Source: an uncultured Megasphaera sp.
GTDB lineage: Bacteria > Bacillota > Negativicutes > Veillonellales > Megasphaeraceae
DNA: 22,787 nucleotides
Reading direction: 5' to 3'
Assembly (NCBI GenBank): GCA_900548635.1
Contig: URLP01000012.1
Coordinates: 1 to 22,787 of the forward strand
Shown: in pieces, positions 1 through 6,595 of the stretch
How the letters are laid out: each line of letters starts with the position of its first letter
Position numbering within the stretch: position 1 is the stretch's first letter
Made by a program: the position numbers and the translations under genes
Notes under the pieces: generated by a model
What the model was told of the DNA's origin: nothing
Databases searched by the model: none
The model's input: only the letters and a program-made list of their open reading frames with translations

Positions 1-765
1 GGGTATGCCGGCGGGCATGACCGTCCCCGTCGGGAACTGATGGGATGGACTGACATAGACCAGGCGGACGCCGCTGGCTTCCAGGGCATCGACGTGGAGC
101 AGGCCGCCGCTGATGGGAATGGGCACGATAGAATAGCCGCTGTTGCGGAAGATTTCCCGGCCCAGGCGAAAGCCCGGGTCTTCGACGCCGATACAGGAAT
201 ATTTATCGTGCAGCAGATTCGTCAGGACACCGAGCAGAGAGACCGTGCCGGCACCGATGATGATCTGCGACGGATCCGCGTGGACGCCGCGCGTCTCATA
301 GACGTAGCGGCTCAGGGCGCGGCGCAGGTCCGGCACGCCCTGGTCGTCGTTGGCCGCCAGGAGGCGGTCCGGTTCGGAGAGGATCCGATTCATGTATTTG
401 CGCCAGATATCGAGGGGAAAGCGTTCCAGCGCCATGTCACCGCTGGCAAAATCATAGCGGTACACCGGACGGCTGGCAACGGCCGGCGCTGCCGGTTCCG
501 TCCCGGCAGCCTCCCGTTCTTCGCGCACGCCGAGAGACGCCACTTCATAGCGGGCTTTATGGCGGCGCAGGATGTAGCCTTCGCTGGCCAGCTGGTAATA
601 GGCCTTTTCCACGGTCATCTTGCTGATGCCTGCACTCTGGGCCAAATCGCGCACCGACTCGAGGCGCATGCCGGCGACCATGCGGTGTGCTTCGATTTCG
701 CGGCGGTAATATTCATAAATCTGTACATAATAAGGCTTACTGATCGACTTATCGAGCTGCAGCAC
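1..765 (-). CDS. MocR/GntR-type PLP-dependent transcriptional regulator (3' part outside window)
   Basis: The minus strand encodes an N-terminal winged-helix domain (about residues 1-75, with LESVRDLAQSAGISKMTVEK) followed by a fold-type I aminotransferase-like domain (PLDIWRKYMNRIL, IIIGAGTVSLLGVL, VEDPGFRLGREIF, YVSPSHQFPTGTVMP). This order is the MocR subfamily of GntR regulators, which sense a metabolite through PLP and often control vitamin B6, GABA or amino-acid genes. The PLP-binding lysine would lie beyond the window edge, so I cannot check it. The start chosen is GTG at 765, with GGGAGG eleven bases upstream; the peptide then begins VLQLDKSISKPYYVQIYEYY, a normal MocR N-terminus. It lies downstream of the hexokinase on the same strand, with about 157 bases between them that hold repeats. 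The target gene is not visible. Confidence 0.88.
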   Translation of the reverse strand, partial: MLQLDKSISKPYYVQIYEYYRREIEAHRMVAGMRLESVRDLAQSAGISKMTVEKAYYQLASEGYILRRHKARYEVASLGVREEREAAGTEPAAPAVASRPVYRYDFASGDMALERFPLDIWRKYMNRILSEPDRLLAANDDQGVPDLRRALSRYVYETRGVHADPSQIIIGAGTVSLLGVLTNLLHDKYSCIGVEDPGFRLGREIFRNSGYSIVPIPISGGLLHVDALEASGVRLVYVSPSHQFPTGTVMPAGIP

Positions 766-794
766 TGCGCCTGACGCCTCCCTTCGCTATCGTC

Positions 795-828
795 GCTATC
801 TGCAATATTATGCTATCTGCAATATTAT
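795..828. repeat. Two perfect tandem 17-bp repeats upstream of the MocR gene
   Basis: The 17-mer GCTATCTGCAATATTAT occurs twice with no gap, at 795-811 and 812-828, 30 to 63 bases upstream of the proposed GTG start. MocR regulators are known to bind direct repeats in their control regions, so this is a plausible autoregulatory operator. TATAAT- and CATAAT-like hexamers on the minus strand fall inside the repeats, so bound protein would compete with or help polymerase. The role is inferred from position and from the family. Confidence 0.6.
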
Positions 829-858
829 ATTGTACATAAAAAACCGGCGAAGGGCTAG

Positions 859-938
859 AGTTTGTAGTTTGCAGTTTGCAGTTTTTAGTATTTTGGGTTT
901 GTTTTTTACTGCAAACTAAACACTACAAACTAAAAACT
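859..938. repeat. Inverted pair of AT-rich heptamer arrays (AGTTTGC type)
   Basis: Five consecutive heptamers of the form AGTTTGY occupy 859-893, with the last two degenerate. Four heptamers of the reverse orientation (GCAAACT type) occupy 911-938. The two arms can form a long imperfect hairpin around 894-910. The hexokinase stop codon (923-925) lies inside the right arm, so the last few residues of that protein are encoded by repeat sequence. On the minus strand the structure could end hexokinase transcription. The 7-base period matches the GC-richer arrays elsewhere in the window. Confidence 0.75.
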
Positions 939-2209
939 GATTTCTCTCCTAACGCTGCGGCGACGGCGGCGCCGGTGAGCGGGCCGTCCTGGAGCAGGAA
1001 GGGTTCGGCCGGGACTTGTTTTTCCCGGCTCTGGCCTTCATTCTCGCAGGCCTGCATGGCATCTTCCATCATGAAAAGGGCACCGCGGACGTGTTCCAGG
1101 ACGCTGCCGTCAACAGCGATGGTCTGGGCCGGGGTCAAATGATCGCCATAGAGATGGTGCAGGATGCCGCTGGCCACGGTCCCGGCAAGCTGGGCCGCAC
1201 GGACGAAGATGGCCGCGCCGATATTGCGCACAGGCCGCACGTCCGTAAAGGGCACGATGCGCTGCCAGGTCCTGGCCATGAGGAGCTGGCACTGCCGGTC
1301 ATTGTCGTTGCTGACGATTTCATTCATCGTTTCTGTCGAAAAAGGCGGCAGCGACGGCGTCTGGAAGTACGTCAGCAGGGTCTGGCGGAAAATTTCTGCC
1401 GCATAGGCGCCGCTGACCATCTTTTCCAGACGGTGCAGGCCAGGCTGTACCGACCGGGCATCGACGGCTTCATCCCAGCGATTGCGCACGAGACCGCTGT
1501 AATCGCCGGCTTCCAGATTGACGATCATCTTTAAGGCCGGCTCGTAGTAGCAGGCATTGAAGCCCGTGCCGCAGACGATGCCCATATGCACGCGTTCCAT
1601 CGTATAGGCCGCCGAAAGGAGAAGCGCTGCCGTATCGTTGATCAGGGCCGCCGGTTCGATGTCCGTCAGGCCGCGGCGGACGAGGGCTGCTTTCAGCTGG
1701 GCATTGACGAGCTCTCCTTCCACGCCGGGAACGGCGATTTCCTTGGCCCATTCCCGCAGCTTGCCGTCACGCAGTTCGTTGCGGTCGACGGCAAAGGAAA
1801 AAGTATGACCCAGGCGGTACGCTTCATGACGGTGGGCGACGCGGGCGACGACGCCGGCCAGGAAATCAAAGAGTTCCTGCGGCGTCGTCGACGGCGAGCG
1901 GTAATCGTACGCCCCCGGCACATAGAGCGGGCAGGATACTTTTTTTTCGACGATGTAGCAGTGCCGTCCCAAGAGGCGGACGCGCGCTGCCCGCACATTC
2001 GTGCCGCCGAAATCAAGGGCCAGATAGACGCCCGCTTCGCTGCCGTCCGGCAGGGGCGCATAGGATTTCTCCGCCGCCAGCGATGCCTCGGCCTGCCGGC
2101 TCAGGGCCTTCTCGATTTCCGCTGCAAAACCGCGGGAAATCCCCTGCATCCTTTCATCGGTCAAATAAAAATAACGGGCAATATCCGTCCAGTCCATCCG
2201 TTCTTCCAT
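923..2209 (-). CDS. Hexokinase (ATP:hexose 6-phosphotransferase, eukaryote-like family)
   Basis: Predicted to phosphorylate glucose or related hexoses with ATP in the cytoplasm. The phosphate-1 motif LALDFGGTNVRAARVRLLG is near residues 63-81. It is followed by a sugar-domain stretch (FSFAVDRNELRDGK), the connect/phosphate-2 region (NDTAALLLSAAYT, GIVCGTGFNACYY) and NLEAGDYSG. This is the hexokinase family with a large and a small domain, not the shorter ROK glucokinase family; 428 residues is normal for it. The start chosen is ATG 2209, because GAGGTGAG lies seven bases upstream; a TTG at 2230 would extend it by seven residues but has no ribosome site. The gene is divergent from thiS. Together with the PTS permease at 9166 it suggests that both free and PTS-delivered sugar enter glycolysis. 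The last codons lie in a repeat array. Confidence 0.87.
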   Translation of the reverse strand: MEERMDWTDIARYFYLTDERMQGISRGFAAEIEKALSRQAEASLAAEKSYAPLPDGSEAGVYLALDFGGTNVRAARVRLLGRHCYIVEKKVSCPLYVPGAYDYRSPSTTPQELFDFLAGVVARVAHRHEAYRLGHTFSFAVDRNELRDGKLREWAKEIAVPGVEGELVNAQLKAALVRRGLTDIEPAALINDTAALLLSAAYTMERVHMGIVCGTGFNACYYEPALKMIVNLEAGDYSGLVRNRWDEAVDARSVQPGLHRLEKMVSGAYAAEIFRQTLLTYFQTPSLPPFSTETMNEIVSNDNDRQCQLLMARTWQRIVPFTDVRPVRNIGAAIFVRAAQLAGTVASGILHHLYGDHLTPAQTIAVDGSVLEHVRGALFMMEDAMQACENEGQSREKQVPAEPFLLQDGPLTGAAVAAALGEKSVFSL

Positions 2210-2241
2210 GGCAGTGCTCACCTCACGCAAAATATATCTTC

Positions 2242-2270
2242 ATTATACTATGTTCCACGCCATTTGTCGT
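2242..2270 (-). promoter_or_regulatory. Promoter of the hexokinase gene
   Basis: Read on the minus strand, ACGACA (2265-2270) is followed after 17 bases by TATAAT (2242-2247), about 33 bases before the proposed ATG. The -10 is a consensus match and the -35 has four of six matches. A 16-bp palindrome abuts the upstream side. Confidence 0.6.
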
Positions 2271-2272
2271 CT

Positions 2273-2288
2273 TTCCTGCCGGCAGGAA
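2273..2288. promoter_or_regulatory. Perfect 16-bp palindrome between the hexokinase and thiS promoters
   Basis: TTCCTGCCGGCAGGAA is a perfect inverted repeat. It lies two bases upstream of the hexokinase -35 hexamer and 14 bases upstream of the thiS -35 hexamer. That placement fits an operator or activator site for the hexokinase promoter, possibly acting on both. No T-run follows it on either strand, so it is not an intrinsic terminator. The binding protein is unknown. Confidence 0.5.
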
Positions 2289-2302
2289 CTAATTTTCAAG
2301 TG

Positions 2303-2330
2303 TTGACTTTTCGTGACAATGAGCTATAAT
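2303..2330 (+). promoter_or_regulatory. Promoter of the thiSGH operon
   Basis: TTGACT (2303-2308), a 16-base spacer and a perfect TATAAT (2325-2330) form a strong sigma-70 type promoter. Transcription should start near 2337-2340, immediately before the leader hairpin. Confidence 0.85.
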
Positions 2331-2340
2331 CGTAGGCAGA

Positions 2341-2413
2341 GTGAGACCGAAAGATAAGGGTCGCACGAAGGGGTACACCACCTTGGGTGTAAATCTTCGT
2401 GCGACCCTTTTTT
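2341..2413 (+). promoter_or_regulatory. HMP-PP riboswitch (thiS motif): terminator-embedded leader RNA
   Basis: The leader folds into a perfect 15-bp stem pairing 2356-2370 with 2395-2409, with an inner 6-bp stem pairing TACACC (2374-2379) with GGTGTA (2386-2391). Six T residues follow (2408-2413), so the structure is an intrinsic terminator a few bases after the start of transcription, and thiS starts 25 bases later. Known biology: the thiS-motif RNA senses the thiamine precursor HMP-PP and has its small aptamer almost wholly embedded in a terminator stem; ligand binding favours read-through into thiS. Position, compactness and architecture fit this class. I assigned it from architecture and context, not from a covariance-model match, and I see no TPP riboswitch here. 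The expected effect is more thiazole synthesis when the pyrimidine half is plentiful. Confidence 0.8.
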
Positions 2414-2438
2414 CATTATCCCGAAAGGAGGGACTTCA

Positions 2439-2633
2439 ATGGTACGGATCAACGGCCAGGACATCGACGCCGGCGGCCAGAACCTGCTGACCTATCTGAC
2501 AGAAAAGGAATACCGCACAGACCGCATCGCCATCGAACTGAACGGCAAAATCGTGCCGCGCGGCACCTATGACAGCGTAACGCTGAAAGACGGCGATTCC
2601 ATGGAAATCGTCCACTTCGTCGGCGGGGGCTGA
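2439..2633 (+). CDS. thiS: ThiS, sulfur-carrier protein for thiazole synthesis
   Basis: A 64-residue ubiquitin-like protein (beta-grasp fold, from MVRINGQDIDAG to the C-terminal VHFVGGG). The Gly-Gly end is adenylated and converted to the thiocarboxylate that supplies sulfur to ThiG; here it ends in three glycines. The ribosome site AAAGGAGGG lies seven bases before the ATG. It is the first gene of a thiS-thiG-thiH operon. The enzyme that adenylates it (ThiF) is not in this window, so that step must be encoded elsewhere or done by another E1-like protein. Confidence 0.95.
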   Translation: MVRINGQDIDAGGQNLLTYLTEKEYRTDRIAIELNGKIVPRGTYDSVTLKDGDSMEIVHFVGGG

Positions 2634-2691
2634 TTCCCGCGGCAAAGTTGAAGATATATTTCATCGATTATCATAAAAGGAGTGTTTCCCA

Positions 2692-3462
2692 ATGGAAAAG
2701 AAAGATACCTTAGTCCTTGGCGGCCATGAATTTACGTCGCGTTTCATCTTAGGTTCCGGCAAATTCTCTGTCGACCTGATCAAAGCTGCTGTCGAACAGG
2801 GCGGTGCCCAGATGGTCACCATGGCCCTGCGCCGCGTCGAAGCCGGTCAGAAAGACAACATCCTCGACTTCATCCCGAAGGATGTCACCCTCCTGCCGAA
2901 TACGTCCAGCGCCCGCACGGCTGACGAAGCCGTCCGCATCGCCCACCTCTCCCGTGAAGTCGGCTGCGGCGATTTCATCAAGATCGAAGTCATGCGCGAC
3001 TCCAAATATCTCCTGCCGGACAACAACGAAACGATCAAAGCTACGGAAATCCTGGCCAAAGAAGGCTTCGTCGTCATGCCTTACATGTATCCGGACCTCT
3101 ACGCCGCCCGCGCCCTCGTCGATGCCGGCGCCGCTGCCATCATGCCGCTCGCTTCGCCGATTGGCACCAACAAAGGTCTTTCGACGAAAGATTTCATCCA
3201 GATCCTGATTGACGAAATCGACCTGCCGGTCATCGTCGATGCCGGTATCGGCCGTCCGTCCCAGGCCTGCGAAGCCATGGAAATGGGCGCTGCTGCCATC
3301 ATGGCCAACACGGCTGTCGCTACGGCCGGCGACCTGCCGCTCATGGCCAAAGCTTTCGGTGAAGCCATCCGTGCCGGCCGCGATGCTTATCTCGCCGGCC
3401 TCGGCCGCGTCCGTGAAACGGCTTCGGCTTCGGACCCGCTTACAGGTTTCTTAGGCGACTAA
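2692..3462 (+). CDS. thiG: Thiazole synthase ThiG
   Basis: ThiG condenses 1-deoxy-D-xylulose 5-phosphate, dehydroglycine and ThiS-bound sulfur to form the thiazole phosphate of thiamine. This 256-residue TIM barrel has the expected length. FIKIEV carries the Lys97 that should form the imine with the sugar phosphate. MPLASPIGTNKGL and PVIVDAGIGRPSQA are the phosphate and active-site loops, and IMANTAVATAGD is the last phosphate-binding loop. The start MEKKDTLVLGG has AAGGAG upstream. The gene lies 58 bases after thiS and 12 bases before thiH, in the same operon. Confidence 0.97.
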   Translation: MEKKDTLVLGGHEFTSRFILGSGKFSVDLIKAAVEQGGAQMVTMALRRVEAGQKDNILDFIPKDVTLLPNTSSARTADEAVRIAHLSREVGCGDFIKIEVMRDSKYLLPDNNETIKATEILAKEGFVVMPYMYPDLYAARALVDAGAAAIMPLASPIGTNKGLSTKDFIQILIDEIDLPVIVDAGIGRPSQACEAMEMGAAAIMANTAVATAGDLPLMAKAFGEAIRAGRDAYLAGLGRVRETASASDPLTGFLGD

Positions 3463-3474
3463 GGAGGAACAAAC

Positions 3475-4641
3475 ATGACGGAAGAAAAACGCATCGATCA
3501 TATGAAATATTTACCGGGCATGGACATCATCGACTCGGACATGCTCGACCAGGTCACAGCCTACCACAATGCCTTCAACAACGATGACTTCACGGAAAAA
3601 GACGTCCGCCTGGCCCTTTCCAAAGAACATCTGGACCCGCATGACTTCATGGCTCTCCTTTCGACGGCCGCCGCTCCCTTCCTCGAAGAAATGGCCCAGA
3701 AAGCCCATCTCGTCACGCGCCGTCACTTCGGCAATAACATCACCATCCTGACGCCGATTTACTTTGCCAACTACTGCGACAACTACTGCATCTACTGCGG
3801 CTTCAACTCGCACAATAAAATCAAGCGCGCCCGCCTGACCGACGAAGAACTGCACCGCGAATGCCAGAACATCGCCAACACGGGCATCGAAGAAGTCATC
3901 ATGCTGACCGGCGAAAGCCCGAAGATGAGCGACATCAACTACATCGGCAACGCCGTCAAGATCGCCCGTCAGTATTTCCGCGTCATCAACATGGAAATCT
4001 ATCCGGTCAACGTCAAAGACTATAAATTCCTGCACGAATGCGGCGCCGACTACGTCACGGTCTTCCAGGAAACGTACAATTCCGACAAATACGAAACACT
4101 CCACCTGGCCGGCCACAAACGCATCTTCCCGTACCGCTTCTATTCCCAGGAACGCGCTATCCTCGGCGGCATGCGCGGCGTCGGCTTTGCAGCCCTCCTC
4201 GGCCTCGACGATTATCAGAAGGACGCCGTCGCCACGGGCATGCACGCCTGGCTCATGCAGCGCAAATATCCGCATGCTGAAATTTCCCTCTCCTGTCCGC
4301 GTCTCTGCCCGATCATCAACAACGATAAGATCAACCCGAAAGACGTAGACGAACGGAAACTGACGCAGATCATCTGCGCGTACCGCCTCTTCATGCCTTA
4401 TGCCAGCATCGTCGTCTCGAGCCGCGAAAGCGCCCGCTACCGCAATGCCATTATGAAGATCGCCGCTACGAAAGTATCGGCCAGCGTCTGCGTCGGCATC
4501 GGCGGCCATTTGAAGGACGACGGCTCGGAAATGGGCGATGAACAGTTCGAAATCACGGACGGCCGTTCCTTCGACCAGATGTACTCTGACATCAAGAGCA
4601 TGGGCCTCCAGCCTATGACCAGTGAGTATATTTACTTATAA
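3475..4641 (+). CDS. thiH: 2-iminoacetate synthase ThiH (radical SAM tyrosine lyase)
   Basis: ThiH cleaves tyrosine to p-cresol and dehydroglycine (2-iminoacetate), the glycine-derived substrate of ThiG. The radical SAM [4Fe-4S] motif CDNYCIYC is at residues 101-108 (Cys101, Cys105, Cys108), near the start of the barrel. The C-terminal part (VVSSRESARYRNAIMKIAA, CVGIGGH) is the second conserved block of the ThiH family. At 388 residues it is full length. AAGGAGG precedes the ATG, and a strong terminator follows at 4682. Using ThiH rather than the oxygen-dependent glycine oxidase ThiO is expected in a strict anaerobe. Confidence 0.96.
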   Translation: MTEEKRIDHMKYLPGMDIIDSDMLDQVTAYHNAFNNDDFTEKDVRLALSKEHLDPHDFMALLSTAAAPFLEEMAQKAHLVTRRHFGNNITILTPIYFANYCDNYCIYCGFNSHNKIKRARLTDEELHRECQNIANTGIEEVIMLTGESPKMSDINYIGNAVKIARQYFRVINMEIYPVNVKDYKFLHECGADYVTVFQETYNSDKYETLHLAGHKRIFPYRFYSQERAILGGMRGVGFAALLGLDDYQKDAVATGMHAWLMQRKYPHAEISLSCPRLCPIINNDKINPKDVDERKLTQIICAYRLFMPYASIVVSSRESARYRNAIMKIAATKVSASVCVGIGGHLKDDGSEMGDEQFEITDGRSFDQMYSDIKSMGLQPMTSEYIYL

Positions 4642-4681
4642 TTTTTACGCTATCCATCACTATATCCTATAAAAATAAACG

Positions 4682-4726
4682 AACAAAAACGGTTTGGGAC
4701 CCAATCCACCCCGAACCGTTTTTGTT
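4682..4726 (+). terminator. Intrinsic terminator of the thiSGH operon
   Basis: A 17-bp stem pairs 4682-4698 with 4710-4726, with one G-U type position. The loop is 11 bases and the distal arm contains T5 and a T-rich tail. It separates thiSGH from tenI, which has its own promoter. Confidence 0.9.
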
Positions 4727-4793
4727 ATATTTTATCGTGATTGACTGCGTTTTAGTCATACAAAGCAACCATTATATTCTATTGGTATAATTG

Positions 4794-4822
4794 TTGACGT
4801 TAGTATGAGATTCATGTATAGT
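4794..4822 (+). promoter_or_regulatory. Promoter of tenI and the cysteine hydrolase gene
   Basis: TTGACG (4794-4799), a 17-base spacer and TATAGT (4817-4822), about 42 bases upstream of the GTG start. It lies after the thiSGH terminator, so tenI is transcribed independently and is not under the thiS leader. Confidence 0.8.
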
Positions 4823-4863
4823 TATAGATATAAAATACTCTAATATTAATAAGGTGATAAATC

Positions 4864-5457
4864 GTGTTAAAAGTAGCTGCAATTACAAATCACGAATTAG
4901 CTTCGACGAACTACTGGGACCAGCTCGAACAAATCGCCGCTTCCGATGTAGATTTCATCGTCCTTCGTGAAAAGAATCTCTCTGAAGAAGAATACACGGA
5001 ATATGCCAAACGTGCCCTGCGCCTCTGCAGCATCCACCAGCAGACGTGTGTTCTCCAGCATTTCGGCAAAGCTGCCATCCGTCTCCACATTCCCCGCTTC
5101 CAGTGCTCCCTGCCGTATCTGGAAACCCATTCGTCTCTGCTCTACTACATGACGACCCTCGGCGTCTCCGTCCACACCGTCGCCGAAGCCGTCCGGGCCC
5201 AGGAACTGGGTGCCACGTACCTCATGGCCAGCCATGTTTTCCCGACCGCCTGCAAGCCGTCGGACCCGCCGATTGGCACGGATACGCTCAAAGACATCTG
5301 CAATGCCGTCAAAATCCCGGTCTATGCCCTGGGCGGCGTGACACCGCAGACCATCTCCCAGCTCGAAGGCATTCCCATCAAGGGCATCGCCCTTATGTCC
5401 GGCCTCATGACCTGCCCGGATGTCCCGGAATATCTGAAGGAACTGCGCGCTGAATAA
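4864..5457 (+). CDS. tenI: TenI-type thiazole tautomerase (ThiE/TenI superfamily)
   Basis: The 197-residue protein follows the plan of Bacillus TenI: VDFIVLREKNLS, then HIPRFQCSLPYLE, GVSVHTVAEAVRAQELGATY, ASHVFPTACK, IPVYALGGVTPQTI and GIALMSGL. The SHVF histidine (His124) aligns with the catalytic His122 of B. subtilis TenI. The ThiE signature region around GVHLGQ is missing, so it is more likely the aromatizing thiazole tautomerase than thiamine-phosphate synthase. It would act on the ThiG product just before coupling to HMP-PP. The start is GTG at 4864 with AAGGTGAT upstream; the first internal ATG is far into the domain. It lies 16 bases upstream of the hydrolase gene. Confidence 0.85.
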   Translation: MLKVAAITNHELASTNYWDQLEQIAASDVDFIVLREKNLSEEEYTEYAKRALRLCSIHQQTCVLQHFGKAAIRLHIPRFQCSLPYLETHSSLLYYMTTLGVSVHTVAEAVRAQELGATYLMASHVFPTACKPSDPPIGTDTLKDICNAVKIPVYALGGVTPQTISQLEGIPIKGIALMSGLMTCPDVPEYLKELRAE

Positions 5458-5473
5458 GAAAGGGAGCTAAATC

Positions 5474-5995
5474 ATGACTCAGGCCTACATCATCATCGAT
5501 ATGCAGAACGACTTCATCGACGGCGCCCTCGGAAGCGCCCAGGCACAGGCCATCGTGCCGAAAGTCGAAGCGAAGATCGTCGCTGCCAAAAAGAATGCGG
5601 ATCAGGAAACGGACCTCATCTTCACGCAGGATACGCACGATGAGAACTACAGCGAGACCCAGGAAGGCAAGAAGCTGCCCGTCCCCCACTGCATCAAGGA
5701 CACGCGGGGCTGGCGCATCTGCAAGCAGCTCCTGCCCTACACCATGTGGGCGGACATCCTGGAAAAGCCGTCCTTCGGCTGTCCGGACCTGGTCGAAACG
5801 GTCCGTGACTATGACCGCCTGGTCCTCATGGGCCTCTGCACAGACATCTGCGTCATCACCAATGCCATGCTGCTGAAGGCCTTCTATCCGGAAAAAGAAA
5901 TCATCGTCGACAGCAGCTGCTGCGCCGGCGCCACACCGGAAGGCCATGAAAACGCCTTAAAAGCCATGCAGGCTTGTCAGATTGATGTTATTTAA
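5474..5995 (+). CDS. Cysteine hydrolase of the isochorismatase/nicotinamidase family
   Basis: A 173-residue alpha/beta hydrolase-like protein. The apparent catalytic triad is Asp9 (IIIDMQNDF), Lys98 (EKPSFG) and Cys126 (GLCTDICVI). ThrGlnAspThrHis at 51-55 is in the position where nicotinamidases bind metal. The family hydrolyses amides and related bonds; nicotinamidase is a reasonable guess, but the substrate cannot be read from the sequence. AAAGGGAGC precedes the ATG. The 16-base gap to tenI indicates co-transcription, although a thiamine-related role is only inferred from that. The stop codon abuts the terminator at 5994. Confidence 0.85.
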   Translation: MTQAYIIIDMQNDFIDGALGSAQAQAIVPKVEAKIVAAKKNADQETDLIFTQDTHDENYSETQEGKKLPVPHCIKDTRGWRICKQLLPYTMWADILEKPSFGCPDLVETVRDYDRLVLMGLCTDICVITNAMLLKAFYPEKEIIVDSSCCAGATPEGHENALKAMQACQIDVI

Positions 5996-6025
5996 AAAAG
6001 CTGCCGCAAAAGCGGCAGCTTTTTT
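5994..6025 (+). terminator. Intrinsic terminator of the tenI operon
   Basis: A perfect 14-bp stem (5994-6007 with 6012-6025) has an AAAA loop and ends in six T. The GCTGCCGC core recurs in the terminator at 22218. A heptamer repeat array begins in the T-run. Confidence 0.93.
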
Positions 6026-6156
6026 CGTTTGGCGTTCATCGTAGGCCGTTCATCGAAAAATTTGCACAGGCTTGGCTGAGTTTTTTTCATGGCAGCGATG
6101 CGTCAGCGAGCCTGTTTCACAACGACAAACGATGAACGACCCACAACAAACGGTTT
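6022..6156. repeat. Inverted pair of heptamer arrays with a nested hairpin
   Basis: Five heptamers of TCATCGT type lie at 6022-6056 and five of the opposite orientation (ACGATGA type) at 6122-6156. The 65 bases between them contain a second imperfect inverted repeat (about 6063-6079 with 6102-6118, core ACAGGCT with AGCCTGT). The whole 135-bp element fills the space between two convergent genes and can form one long interrupted hairpin. It encodes nothing apparent. Confidence 0.8.
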
Positions 6157-6157
6157 C

Positions 6158-6571
6158 TTACGAAATGATACCCGTGATTTCTACTTTTGTCTGGTTGCTG
6201 TTGATCTTTTTTTCGTAGCCCTTTAAGATCAGACAGCCGATGACGCCGCCGACAATCATGCCGGCGAAAGCCGTCATTTCCGGTGTCATCTGCGCTGAGC
6301 TGCCGATAAGGTAGCCGATGATGCCGCAGATGATAACTAACAGCAAAGGCACACCGAAGCAGATGATGCCCTTGACGCCCATGCCCGTTTCCGGGATATC
6401 GAACTGGACATACTGTCCTTTCTTGGCGCCGATGGGATTGACAGCATCGATGACGACGTTATCGGCACACATGCTGTCACTGCAGGGTGAATACAAATTA
6501 TTGCGGTTCGTCTGGATTTTTGCCAGTCCATTGGGAAAAGCTTCTTCGACGACACCCGTTCCCGTTCTCAT
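6158..6571 (-). CDS. RseC/SoxR-reducing-system family membrane protein
   Basis: The 137-residue protein has an N-terminal cytoplasmic region with a Cys pair (SPCSDSMC, Cys30 and Cys35). Two membrane segments follow (about residues 68-90, GIICFGVPLLLVIICG, and 97-117), then a short polar tail. This plan matches the RseC/MucC family, which in proteobacteria works beside the Rnf/Rsx electron-transport complex. Its job in Negativicutes is not established; a redox-linked membrane role is inferred. It is the last gene of a three-gene minus-strand operon, 24 bases after the LUD-domain gene, with AGAGG nine bases before its ATG. Confidence 0.8.
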   Translation of the reverse strand: MRTGTGVVEEAFPNGLAKIQTNRNNLYSPCSDSMCADNVVIDAVNPIGAKKGQYVQFDIPETGMGVKGIICFGVPLLLVIICGIIGYLIGSSAQMTPEMTAFAGMIVGGVIGCLILKGYEKKINSNQTKVEITGIIS

Positions 6572-6595
6572 AATGAATTTCCTCTCTTTTCCGGC

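Noticed and set aside
40..774. Plus-strand frame over the first 770 bases
   Set aside because: The complementary strand encodes a clear MocR-type regulator; the plus-strand translation shows no family features.
2331..2438. TPP riboswitch upstream of thiS
   Set aside because: The conserved TPP elements (CTGAGA-type and ACCTGATCTGG-type segments) are absent, and the leader is too short; the hairpin fits the thiS-motif class instead.
2341..2445. GTG-initiated leader peptide through the thiS leader
   Set aside because: The frame is open for more than 30 codons, but there is no ribosome site, no run of a regulatory amino acid, and the sequence is explained by the hairpin.
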